Assembly (NCBI GenBank): GCA_009914555.1
Contig: WNDY01000010.1
Coordinates: 1-64,000, forward strand
DNA length: 64,000 bases
Source: Xylophilus sp.
Lineage (GTDB): Bacteria; Pseudomonadota; Gammaproteobacteria; Burkholderiales; Burkholderiaceae_C
Direction of reading: 5' to 3'
This document shows, piece after piece, positions 28,683-36,319 of the stretch. The notes beneath the pieces are model-generated. The model was not told where the DNA came from. It ran no database searches and worked only from the letters and a program-made list of their open reading frames with translations. The translations under genes and the position numbers were made by a program. The stretch's first letter is position 1. Every line of letters begins with the position of its first letter.

Positions 28683-29312
28683 ATGGAACCCTCCTTCGAC
28701 GCCACCGTGTACATCGTGGACGACGACGATGGCGTGCGCGAGGCGCTGGCCTGGCTGCTGCGCTCGCGCCGCCTTCTCAGCGAGAGCTTCGACAGCGCCG
28801 AGGCCTTCGAGCAGATGCTGCGCAGCCGCCCCGGCGTCACCACGCAGGCCGGCTGCCTGCTGCTGGACGTGCGCATGCCCGGCGTGAGCGGTCTGGCGCT
28901 GTTCGAGACGCTGGTCGAGCGCGGCTACCAGAAGGCGCTGCCCGTCATCTTCCTGATCGGCCATGCGGATGTGCCGACGGCGGTAGACGCGGTCAAGCGC
29001 GGCGCCTTCGACTTCTGCGAGAAGCCGTTCTCCGACAACGCCCTGGTCGATCGCGTGGAGCAGGCGCTGGCCCAATCCTCGGCCTGGCTCGACGGCCAGC
29101 GGCAGCGCCACGGCCTGCAGGCGCGCCTGGACGAGTTGACCGACCGCGAGCGCGACGTGATGCGCCTGGTGGTCGAGGGCCTGCCCAACAAGCTGATCGC
29201 CGACCAGCTCGACATCAGCGTGCGCACGGTCGAGGTCCACCGCGCGCGCGTGTTCGACAAGATGCGAGTCAAATCGGCCGTCGAACTGGCCAACCTGTTG
29301 CGGCAGGCCTGA
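28683..29312 (+). CDS. FixJ/DctR-family response regulator with LuxR-type HTH
   Basis: The 209-residue protein has an N-terminal receiver with the acidic pocket (IVDDDD, about 11-16), phospho-acceptor D62 in LLLDVRMPGVSG and K114 in CEKPF. A C-terminal LuxR helix-turn-helix follows (LTDRERDVMRLVVEGLPNKL, then ISVRTVEVHRARV). In this family the residue before GHADVP is normally Thr or Ser, the switch residue; here it is Ile92 (FLIGHADVP), which may alter phosphorylation-coupled activation. It pairs with the upstream kinase. The REP-like repeat behind its stop may end the transcript. Confidence 0.92.
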   Translation: MEPSFDATVYIVDDDDGVREALAWLLRSRRLLSESFDSAEAFEQMLRSRPGVTTQAGCLLLDVRMPGVSGLALFETLVERGYQKALPVIFLIGHADVPTAVDAVKRGAFDFCEKPFSDNALVDRVEQALAQSSAWLDGQRQRHGLQARLDELTDRERDVMRLVVEGLPNKLIADQLDISVRTVEVHRARVFDKMRVKSAVELANLLRQA

Positions 29313-29320
29313 ACCTGGCG

Positions 29321-29437
29321 CGGCTCAGGCCAACAGACGCCGTGCAAGGGCCGCCCCGCAGCGCCGGCGTCGCCCCCCTTCCCGGAGCGCGAAGCGCGTA
29401 GAGAGAAGGGGGGAGCGGCAAAGCCGCCGGGGGGTTG
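29321..29437. repeat. REP-like hairpin repeat, copy B (bidirectional terminator region)
   Basis: This copy has the shared core (CAGGCCAACAGACGCCGTG, then CAAGGGCCGCCCCGC) followed by nested inverted repeats: CCCCCCTTC ... GAAGGGGGG around a GAGCGCGAAGCGC stem-loop, then GCGGCAAAGCCGC and a G run. It fills the gap between two convergent stop codons, so it likely serves as a terminator for both. Confidence 0.65.
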
Positions 29438-30100
29438 TTAGCCTTGTCTTTCGCCCACGTAGATCTCGACGCGCCGGTTGCGCGCGCGGCCCTCGGCCGT
29501 GTCGTTGCTGGCGATCGGCTGGCGCGCGCCCTGGCCTTCCACCGCGATGCGCGAGAAACCGATGCCGCGCGCCGTCAGGTAGTCGCGCACGCTGGTGGCG
29601 CGGTTGACCGACAGCGGATCGTTGATGGCGGCCGAACCGGTGCTGTCGGTATGGCCGATGATGCGCACCTCGGCATTCGGGTTGTCGCGCAGGCCGGCTG
29701 CGAACCGGTCGAGGATCGGCGCGAAGTTGCTCTTCACCGCGGCGCTGTTGGTGTCGAACGAGATGTCGCTCGGGATGTCGAGCTTCAGGCGGTTGTCCGA
29801 AGTCTGCGTCACGGCCACGCCGGTGCCCCGGGTGGCCTGGGCCAGTTCCTGCTTCTGGCGCTCCAGGCGCTGCGACCAGATGTAGGTGCCCAGGGCGCCC
29901 ACGCCGGCGCCGATCACGGCACCTTCGCCGGCATGGCCGCCGGCGATCGCGCCGACGCCGGCACCCGCCAGCGCGCCCACGCCGGCGCCGGTCGCCGTGC
30001 GGCGCTGGGTGTCGTTCAGGTCGGCGCAGCCGGCGAGGACGAGCAGGGACGCGGCCAGCGCACCGGCAGCGAGCTTGTGGTTGTTGCGTTGCAGCGGCAT
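29438..30100 (-). CDS. OmpA-family glycine-zipper lipoprotein
   Basis: The 220-residue protein has a lipoprotein signal ending VLAGC (Cys25), a glycine-zipper segment near 38-75 (GAGVGALAGAGVGAIAGG) and a C-terminal OmpA-like peptidoglycan-binding domain (about 105-215) with FDTNSAAVKSNFAPILDRFA, IIGHTDSTGSAAIND and a closing AEGRARNRRVEIYV. It resembles the YiaD group, anchoring the outer membrane to peptidoglycan. Transcribed alone toward the convergent response regulator. Confidence 0.92.
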   Translation of the reverse strand: MPLQRNNHKLAAGALAASLLVLAGCADLNDTQRRTATGAGVGALAGAGVGAIAGGHAGEGAVIGAGVGALGTYIWSQRLERQKQELAQATRGTGVAVTQTSDNRLKLDIPSDISFDTNSAAVKSNFAPILDRFAAGLRDNPNAEVRIIGHTDSTGSAAINDPLSVNRATSVRDYLTARGIGFSRIAVEGQGARQPIASNDTAEGRARNRRVEIYVGERQG

Positions 30101-30178
30101 GGATGCTCCTTTCTTCGAAACAGGGACGGCGCCATTGTTCGAAGGATCGGCCGGCGCAGTGCGACCGAATGTAAAGCG

Positions 30179-30307
30179 TCACCCGGGTGGGGCGTCGTCC
30201 TCGCTGCGGGGGAGCTCTCCGCCCCGGCGGCCCGAGAACATCGTCCACCAAACGATCAGCGCCAGCACGGCCAGTGCGAGCAAGGCTTCAAGCAGAATCA
30301 GGCCCAT
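30179..30307 (-). CDS. Small single-pass membrane protein (42 residues)
   Basis: Not recognised beyond its shape. MGLILLEALLALAVLALIVW forms one hydrophobic helix, followed by a WTMFSGRRGGELP linker and an acidic tail. AGGAG lies upstream, but 12 bases from the ATG, which is long. Its start codon overlaps the start codon of mltA on the other strand, so the two are strictly divergent with interlocked 5' ends. It could be a true small envelope protein or a chance ORF. Confidence 0.45.
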   Translation of the reverse strand: MGLILLEALLALAVLALIVWWTMFSGRRGGELPRSEDDAPPG

Positions 30308-31442
30308 GTCGAGAAAGAGTCTCCTGCGGCACGTCGTGTGCGCAATGATTGTAGGAATACTGGCGGCCTGCAGCAGCCCGCCGCCGCTGCCGCCCGAATC
30401 CCCGGCCAACGCGCCGCCCCCCGCCACGCCGCCGGCGGCATCCGCAGCGCCGCCGGGCGCAGGCAGCAGCCGCTGGGTGCCGGTGGACTGGAGCGAACTG
30501 CCGGGCTTCGCCGACGACGACCTGTTCGAGGCCTGGAACGCCTGGATCAAGAGCTGCGCCCGCCCCGGCCCGGCCTTCGCCGCGCTCTGTGGCGACGTGC
30601 GCCGCCTGTCGATCGCCGAGCCGGCCGAGCAGCGCGCCTGGATGGTCGCGCGGCTGCGGCCCTACCGCATCGAGGCCGCCGACGGCCGCGCCGACGGGCT
30701 GCTGACCGCCTACTACGAACCGGTGATACCGGCCGCGCGGCGCCCCGGCACCGGCTACAGCGTACCGCTCTATGCCGCGCCGGCCGGCCTGGGCACGCGC
30801 AGGCCCTGGTACACCCGCCAGCAGATCGAGACGCTGCCCGAGGCCCAGGCCGCGCTGCGCGGCCGCGAGATCGCCTGGCTGGCCGACCCGGTCGAGGCGA
30901 TGGTGCTGCACATCCAGGGCTCGGGCCGGCTGCGCATCGCCGAGCCCGATGGCAGCGTCCGGCTGGTGCGGCTGGCCTATGCCGGCACCAACGACCAGCC
31001 CTACGGCAGCATCGGCCGCTGGCTGCTCGACCAGGGCCTGGTGCGCGACGCGACCTGGCCCGGCATTCGCGCGTGGCTCGCGGCCAACCCGCAGCGCGTC
31101 AACGAGCTGATGTGGAGCAACCCGCGCTACGTGTTCTTCCGCGAGGAGCCGCTCAGCCCGGCCGACGCGGCCTGGGGCCCGCGCGGCGCCCAGGGCGTGG
31201 AACTCACGCCGGGCCGCTCGATCGCCGTGGACCGCAACAGCATCCCCTACGGCACGCCGGTCTGGCTGGCCTCCAGCGGCCCGCAGGTGTCGCTGCAGCG
31301 CCTGGTGCTGGCGCAGGACACCGGCTCGGCCATCGTCGGCGCGGTGCGGGCCGACTACTTCGCCGGCTGGGGCCCGGACGCCGGCGAGATCGCCGGGCGG
31401 CTCAAGCAGCCCCTGCGGTTGTGGGCGCTCTGGCCGAAGTAG
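30306..31442 (+). CDS. mltA: Membrane-bound lytic murein transglycosylase A
   Basis: The 378-residue lipoprotein (signal ending ILAAC, Cys22) cleaves peptidoglycan glycan strands, leaving 1,6-anhydro ends, at the outer membrane. After a Pro/Ala-rich spacer it shows the MltA domain (LLTAYYEPVIPAARR, and MVLHIQGSGRLRI) and the C-terminal 3D domain with catalytic aspartates (VLAQDTGSAIVGAVRADYFA). An alternative start at Met14 would leave a very short signal, so the ATG at 30306 is preferred although its ribosome site is weak. Confidence 0.93.
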   Translation: MSRKSLLRHVVCAMIVGILAACSSPPPLPPESPANAPPPATPPAASAAPPGAGSSRWVPVDWSELPGFADDDLFEAWNAWIKSCARPGPAFAALCGDVRRLSIAEPAEQRAWMVARLRPYRIEAADGRADGLLTAYYEPVIPAARRPGTGYSVPLYAAPAGLGTRRPWYTRQQIETLPEAQAALRGREIAWLADPVEAMVLHIQGSGRLRIAEPDGSVRLVRLAYAGTNDQPYGSIGRWLLDQGLVRDATWPGIRAWLAANPQRVNELMWSNPRYVFFREEPLSPADAAWGPRGAQGVELTPGRSIAVDRNSIPYGTPVWLASSGPQVSLQRLVLAQDTGSAIVGAVRADYFAGWGPDAGEIAGRLKQPLRLWALWPK

Positions 31443-31752
31443 CCGCGGCGGCGCTGCATCGATCCCCTATTCTGGGTATATCGCCGCAAGAAAGATGCCG
31501 ATACATTGTCCGTTGCCGGTCTCGCCGCTTTCCAGCCGGATCCGTTCCGGCCTCCGGACGCTGCAATGTTCCATCGCGGCTGTGGCGCGCCCGCGGCACG
31601 GCAATCACCGAGCCTGGCCGTGCAGCGTTCACCGCACGGCGTGCCTGTTCCCAAGGGACATCGGGTCTCTCGCCGCCGGCAGGGACGCCCGCACGGCAGT
31701 TGCCGCGCATTCCGTCCTTTGAACCTGCACTCCACGGAGCTTGAGAATCTTC
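31443..31752. other. 310-base gap without a convincing gene
   Basis: Reading frames here show no recognisable protein features. A lone TGGGTATA box lies at 31473-31480, with no partner at the spacing seen in the paired elements. GC drops toward the following kinase-like gene, so the promoter for that gene probably lies here. Confidence 0.4.
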
Positions 31753-32826
31753 ATGACACCTCCTCCATTCATCGGCGGACACCGCCGGGCTCCCGGATCG
31801 ACGATCATCGGAGCGCACCGGACGGCGCCGAAGCCGCCCGTGCCGATCGCCAAGCCCAGGCTGCTCAAGCAGATCGTGGCCGGCAACATCCAGTCAATCG
31901 ACGACGCGAGCGGCAACGGCGCGAGCCCGGTCTGGATCGTCACCCTCACCAGCAAGGATGCGGCCGACCAGCACGACCGGCTGGTCGTGAAGGAGGAAAA
32001 GCAGTTCGTCAATGCCGCCGGCAAACACATCGGCGCCTTTGCCCGCGGCAATATTGATGCGATGAACTATGTCATGACGACCGTCAGTCCGACCGCCGTC
32101 ATGGAGGTTCTGGAACCCACGGAAAACCTCGCCCTCGATACCTTTTCGGGGAGGCCGGACAACCTGTCCCGGGCGGCCAGGCAGGCGTGGGAGGGCACCC
32201 GCCTGCTCCTGAAGATGAAGTTCGATCCCCGGTTCTATGCCGGCAGCAACAAGCCGGTCGATGACAAGCCCTATGCGATGGACGAGAACGACAGGGCCAA
32301 GGCCACGCACCTTCTGAACGGGCTGCGGGCCAACGTGAGGGCCTGGCAGACGCTCGGCCAGGTCGTCATCGCCGACAACCTGATCGGCAACTACGACCGC
32401 ATCGCGTTCGAAAGCTGGGAGGTCACCAACTTCGGCAACCTCATCTTCTCCCGCGATTCCAGCGGCAATATCACGCATGCCCTGGGATACGACGCCGTCG
32501 ATCCCTCGAGCACGCTGGAGAAGCTGCTGTTCGGAACGAATATCGATTGGTGGAAAGCCAACTTCGGCCAGTACATCAAGGAAAAGCACACCTTCCTCGC
32601 GGCCAGCCAGCGCGTCATCAACCACATCAATCGGCACCGCATGGAGCCGCTGGGCCTGGCGCCGTTCGGAAGGAATGTCACGGCCAACGAGGTGCGTTAC
32701 TTCGAGCAGGGCCTGGTGATCGGCTGGGACAAGCTCGCCAACGCCATCGGCGTCAAGGTCCGCAGCGGCAAGGCAATACCCAGCGGACTGATGGCCCGGG
32801 CCAGGTACCTGGGCTGGGTCAGGTAG
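31753..32826 (+). CDS. Putative atypical (PI3/4-kinase- or actin-fragmin-kinase-like) protein kinase
   Basis: The 357-residue protein has no signal peptide or membrane helix. Its N-terminus (about 1-35) is Pro/Arg-rich and looks disordered. Three segments are in the order seen in PI3K/PI4K/AFK-fold kinases: a strand pair ending in Lys80 (HDRLVVKEE), a catalytic-loop-like DNLIGNYDR (D208, N213, D215) and a metal-binding-like GYDAVD (245-250). The rest is helical. Codon use and GC are lower than in neighbours, suggesting acquisition. No mobile gene adjoins it. Such kinases occur among secreted effectors and toxins, but no secretion signal is obvious. The upstream TTG at 31741 is a possible alternative start. 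Function is inference from motifs only. Confidence 0.5.
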   Translation: MTPPPFIGGHRRAPGSTIIGAHRTAPKPPVPIAKPRLLKQIVAGNIQSIDDASGNGASPVWIVTLTSKDAADQHDRLVVKEEKQFVNAAGKHIGAFARGNIDAMNYVMTTVSPTAVMEVLEPTENLALDTFSGRPDNLSRAARQAWEGTRLLLKMKFDPRFYAGSNKPVDDKPYAMDENDRAKATHLLNGLRANVRAWQTLGQVVIADNLIGNYDRIAFESWEVTNFGNLIFSRDSSGNITHALGYDAVDPSSTLEKLLFGTNIDWWKANFGQYIKEKHTFLAASQRVINHINRHRMEPLGLAPFGRNVTANEVRYFEQGLVIGWDKLANAIGVKVRSGKAIPSGLMARARYLGWVR

Positions 32827-32847
32827 GCCGCGGCTGCGCCGCGAAAG

Positions 32848-32867
32848 CCCCGCGCGACGGTGCGGGG
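32848..32867 (+). terminator. Possible terminator hairpin after the kinase-like gene
   Basis: CCCCGC ... GCGGGG with an 8-base loop lies 22 bases behind the stop, preceded by a second small hairpin (GCGGC-TGC-GCCGC). There is no T-run, so rho-independent termination is uncertain. Confidence 0.35.
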
Positions 32868-32971
32868 TCACCAAACCGTCATACGGCGTTCCTAGGATCG
32901 CGGCCAACCGTGGCAATCCGGCCCACGGGTTGTCATCAGGTTTCAAGATCCATACGACATCGGGAACCCGT

Positions 32972-35014
32972 ATGCCCCACGACGCCCAAACCTCGCGCCG
33001 CCAGGCGCTGAAGATACTCGCCGGCGCCCCGCTGCGGCCGATCGGCGGCACGCTCGCCCACGCCGCCTCGCCCGCCGCACGCGGCGGTCGCGCGGCCGTC
33101 TTCTCCGCGGCCGAGTTCGCCCACTTCGACGCGCCGAGCCTGAGCACCCCCGCCGAGGTGGCGACCACGACCGTCAAGTCGTCGCTCAAGGTCACCTACG
33201 GCAACGGCAACACCCGGACCTTCGCCCTGGGCTACCAGGTCTTCTTCAACACTGGCGACAAGGTGCCCAGGATCGGCGGCGGCGAGATCGTCGGCGGCGG
33301 CTACTTCGATTCCCAGGGCAACGCCATCACCACTATCAAGGCGGCCGACGGCACGGCGGCCGTGCTGGACGGCTACAGCAAGAGCGCGGCCCTGGCCGGC
33401 TGGGCCGCCGCGGGCCAGGTCTTCTCCGACTGCGTGGACGGCTCCTCGCTGTTCAACGTGAGCGGCGCGCCCGCCAACACGGTCTATGCCGTGGTGCAGT
33501 TCGAGTACAACTCCAACGCCTACGGCCGCCTGCCCTCGCCCATCGCCGTGCTGACGCTCGACCAGGACGGCGCCACCGGCCGGCTCACGCTCAAGAGCTA
33601 CCACCACGTCGACACCTTCCAGAACGACGCCAAGGGCCTGTGGATCCCGTGCGGCGGCAGCCTGTCGCCCTGGGGCACCCACCTGTCGAGCGAGGAATAC
33701 CACCCCGACGCCTTCGACCAGGGCGACAACCAGTCGCTGGCCACGCTCAAGGCCTTCAGCCAGAACGCCTTCGGCAACGCGGACGCCAGCCCCTACTGGT
33801 ACGGCCACCTGCCCGAGGTGACGGTCAAGCCCGACGGCACGGCCGGCTTCCGCAAGTATTACAACCTCGGCCGCTACTCGCGCGAGCTGGTGCAGGTGTT
33901 CCCCGACCAGAAGACGGTGCTGGGCGGCGACGATTCGACCAACGGCGGCCTGTTCCTGTGCGTCGCCGACAAGGCGGCCGACCTGTCCTCGGGCACGCTC
34001 TACGTGGCCAAGTACACCTCGGCGCTCAACGAGAGCAGCGCCGGCAGGATCCAGTGGATCAGGCTCGGCAAGGCCACCAGCGACGAGATCAAGGCGCTGG
34101 TCAACGACACGGCCCTGACCACGGTCGCCACCAACAGCGCCGGCATCAAGGAAAACGGCATCTTCGCGTCGACCACGGCGAACCCGAACGACGCCACGTT
34201 CACCGAGATCAAGCTCAACGGCAAGAGCGCCTGGGTCAAGCTCAAGGCCGGCCAGGAGAAGGCCGCCGCCTTCCTCGAAACCCACCGCTACGCCGCGCTC
34301 AAGGGCGGCAGCCTGGTGTTCAACAAGCTCGAAGGCACGACCGTCAACGCCCGGGACAAGATCGCCTACTCGGCGGTGTCGGGCAACACGGCGTCGTTCG
34401 TCGCGGGCAGCACCCACAACAAGGAGCTGCCGCTGAACGCGCCGGCCGGCAGCACGCCGGTCGCAAGCCTCGCCGGCTTCGCCGCCAACACCGCCGGCTA
34501 CGTACTGGCGCACAAGCTGGGCAGCGGCCAGAAGGACGACACGGGTGCGGCCATCGACAGCGAATGGGTGCCCACCGAGACCAGCGTGCTGCTCGCCGGC
34601 GCGCAGATCAAGGCTGCGGACGATCCGCTCAAGCTCGGCAACACCGACGACCCGAACAGGATCTCGCAGCCGGACAACCTCAAGTTCTCCGAAAAGCTGC
34701 GCACGCTCTTTATCGGCGAGGACAGCGGCCAGCACGTCAACAACTACCTGTGGGCCTACAACGTCGACACCCAGTCGCTCGCGCGCGTGCTGTCCACGCC
34801 GGCCGGCGCCGAGTCCACCGGCCTGCACGGCGTGGACGACTTGAACGGCTGGACCTACATCCTCAGCAGTTTCCAGCATGCCGGCGAATACGGCTCCGCC
34901 TGGACGGCGGACATCAAGGCCGGCACGGCCGTCGATGCCGCCATCAACGCCAACTACAAGAACAAGCTGGCAGCCTCCGTCGGCTACATCACCGGCAGCC
35001 TGAAGCTGGGCTGA
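32972..35014 (+). CDS. PhoX-like (DUF839) Tat-exported phosphatase-family protein
   Basis: The 680-residue protein starts at MPHDAQTSRRQALKILAG; the SRRQALK twin-arginine motif indicates Tat export folded with cofactors. The body resembles the PhoX/DUF839 beta-propeller family: CGGSLSPWGTHLSSEEYHPD is the characteristic GG-x-TPWGT-x-L-x-x-EE segment that binds Ca/Fe in PhoX, with LYVAKY and a late IGEDSGQHVNNYLWAYN. PhoX enzymes hydrolyse phosphomonoesters in the periplasm. This member is larger and more divergent than classic PhoX, so phosphatase activity is likely but not certain. The ATG at 32972 is the one placed correctly for the Tat signal. Confidence 0.82.
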   Translation: MPHDAQTSRRQALKILAGAPLRPIGGTLAHAASPAARGGRAAVFSAAEFAHFDAPSLSTPAEVATTTVKSSLKVTYGNGNTRTFALGYQVFFNTGDKVPRIGGGEIVGGGYFDSQGNAITTIKAADGTAAVLDGYSKSAALAGWAAAGQVFSDCVDGSSLFNVSGAPANTVYAVVQFEYNSNAYGRLPSPIAVLTLDQDGATGRLTLKSYHHVDTFQNDAKGLWIPCGGSLSPWGTHLSSEEYHPDAFDQGDNQSLATLKAFSQNAFGNADASPYWYGHLPEVTVKPDGTAGFRKYYNLGRYSRELVQVFPDQKTVLGGDDSTNGGLFLCVADKAADLSSGTLYVAKYTSALNESSAGRIQWIRLGKATSDEIKALVNDTALTTVATNSAGIKENGIFASTTANPNDATFTEIKLNGKSAWVKLKAGQEKAAAFLETHRYAALKGGSLVFNKLEGTTVNARDKIAYSAVSGNTASFVAGSTHNKELPLNAPAGSTPVASLAGFAANTAGYVLAHKLGSGQKDDTGAAIDSEWVPTETSVLLAGAQIKAADDPLKLGNTDDPNRISQPDNLKFSEKLRTLFIGEDSGQHVNNYLWAYNVDTQSLARVLSTPAGAESTGLHGVDDLNGWTYILSSFQHAGEYGSAWTADIKAGTAVDAAINANYKNKLAASVGYITGSLKLG

Positions 35015-35036
35015 GCGCGCGGCACGCGCATCATGC

Positions 35037-35097
35037 AGAGTATGCGCCTGAAGCCGGCTTATATTGGTCGCTTCAGCAGCGTACACTAGGGGGTAAT
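35037..35097 (+). repeat. Paired GTAT-box element, weaker boxes (53 bp)
   Basis: AGAGTATG (35037-35044) and GGGGTAAT (35090-35097) are 53 bp apart, between the convergent PhoX-like and lacI genes. Each box departs from consensus by two or three bases, but the interior is AT-rich as in other members. Confidence 0.45.
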
Positions 35098-35116
35098 TCC
35101 CGCCCCGACCGGCACA

Positions 35117-36139
35117 TCAACGGCGCGCGCCGGCTGCCGGCGGCCCGTCGCTCGCGCCGATCTCCAGCGCCGGCTGGCGCAGCACCTGCAGTCCTTCGAC
35201 CGGCTCGCCGCGCAGCCGGCCGAGCACCAGCTCGGCGAGCGCCAGGCCGGTGGCCGCGGGCGTCGGCGGACGCACCGCGGTCACGGCGCTCGGCACCAGC
35301 GCATCGGCGTCGAGGCCGCCGTAGACGATCAGCGAGACGTCGCGCCCCGGCGCGAGGCCGGCCGACAGCACCGCATGCACCGCGCCGACGCCGGCCAGGT
35401 GGTTGTCCACGAGCACGGCCGTGGGCGGCGCGTCGAGCGCGAGCAGCCCCTGCATGGCCGCGAAGCCCGAGGCCCGGTCGAGGCCCACGCGCTGCACCGC
35501 CGCCGGCGCGAGCCCGGCCGCGCTGAGCGCGGCCCCGAAGCCGGCAAAGCGCTGCGCAGCGAAGTTGTATTCCTGCGGCGCGCCGAGGTAGCCGATGCGC
35601 CGGTGGCCGAGCCCGAGCAGACGCTCGGCCGCGAGCCGCGCGCCGCGCTCGTTGTCGAAGTCGAACCATGCGTAGGGCGTGCGCAACCCGTCGCTGCGGC
35701 CGTAGGCGACGAAGGGCACGCCGCGCTCCTGCAGCAGCGCGAGCCGCGCGTCCTCCACGCGCGTGCGGGCGACGACGAAGGCATCGACGCGGCGCGCGCG
35801 GATCGCGCGCTCGTAGGCCGCCATCTCCGCGTCCGGCTGCGCCGAGATGATGAGCAGGTCGATGTTCTCGCGCGCAAAGCGCCCGCCCATGGCCGCCGCC
35901 ACCTCCAGGAACAGGCTGTCGCCGAGGTCGCCCGGCGTGACCGGAAACACCAAGCCCACCGCGTTGGCGCGGCCCAGCGCGAGCCCGCGCGCGGTCGCGT
36001 TGGGCTGGTAGTCGAGCCGCGCCGCGGCCTCGCGCACCGCCTCGCGCGTGGCCGCCGCCACCTCGGGATAGCCGTTGAGCGCCCGGCTCACCGTGGTGAG
36101 CGACAGGCCGAGTTCCTCGGCGATGCGCTTCAGCGACAT
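35117..36139 (-). CDS. LacI-family transcriptional regulator
   Basis: The 340-residue protein has the LacI helix-turn-helix at its N-terminus (SLKRIAEELGLSLTTVSRAL, then NGYPEVAAATR) with the hinge helix (YQPNATARGLALGRA), and a periplasmic-binding-protein-like effector domain (about 60-335) as in sugar-responsive members. It is divergent from the TonB receptor gene that leads the sulfatase/ABC operon. A perfect 18-bp palindrome lies between them. It most likely represses that operon until a carbohydrate-like inducer binds. Confidence 0.93.
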   Translation of the reverse strand: MSLKRIAEELGLSLTTVSRALNGYPEVAAATREAVREAAARLDYQPNATARGLALGRANAVGLVFPVTPGDLGDSLFLEVAAAMGGRFARENIDLLIISAQPDAEMAAYERAIRARRVDAFVVARTRVEDARLALLQERGVPFVAYGRSDGLRTPYAWFDFDNERGARLAAERLLGLGHRRIGYLGAPQEYNFAAQRFAGFGAALSAAGLAPAAVQRVGLDRASGFAAMQGLLALDAPPTAVLVDNHLAGVGAVHAVLSAGLAPGRDVSLIVYGGLDADALVPSAVTAVRPPTPAATGLALAELVLGRLRGEPVEGLQVLRQPALEIGASDGPPAAGARR

Positions 36140-36228
36140 GGCCGCGCCGCCCTGCGGGATGCCAAAAAAGTCATGAGCAAATCCGTTTTCGTTCGTTACA
36201 AAGTTCCACCGTCGCCTCTCAAAATCGT

Positions 36229-36246
36229 ATTCAAAGCGCTTTGAAT
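36229..36246. promoter_or_regulatory. LacI-type palindromic operator
   Basis: ATTCAAAGCGCTTTGAAT is a perfect 18-bp palindrome with the central CG typical of LacI/GalR operators. It lies 90 bases upstream of lacI and 74 bases upstream of the TonB receptor gene, so it can govern both divergent promoters. No second copy was found in the window. Confidence 0.85.
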
Positions 36247-36319
36247 CCGTTTTCTTACGGCAAATAGCGCTTTCTCGTCTGCCCCTGCATTCCAAACCTT
36301 CAGAAAAGGCTCGCGGTCC

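Noticed and set aside
31473..31480. Single TGGGTATA box in the gap upstream of the kinase-like gene
   Set aside because: No partner box at 53 bp direct or 51-bp inverted span on either side. Kept as a lone match only.
29435..31744. A 769-codon plus-strand frame spanning the OmpA and mltA regions
   Set aside because: It runs antisense to the OmpA-like gene and out of frame through mltA, with no homology-like features and no ribosome site.
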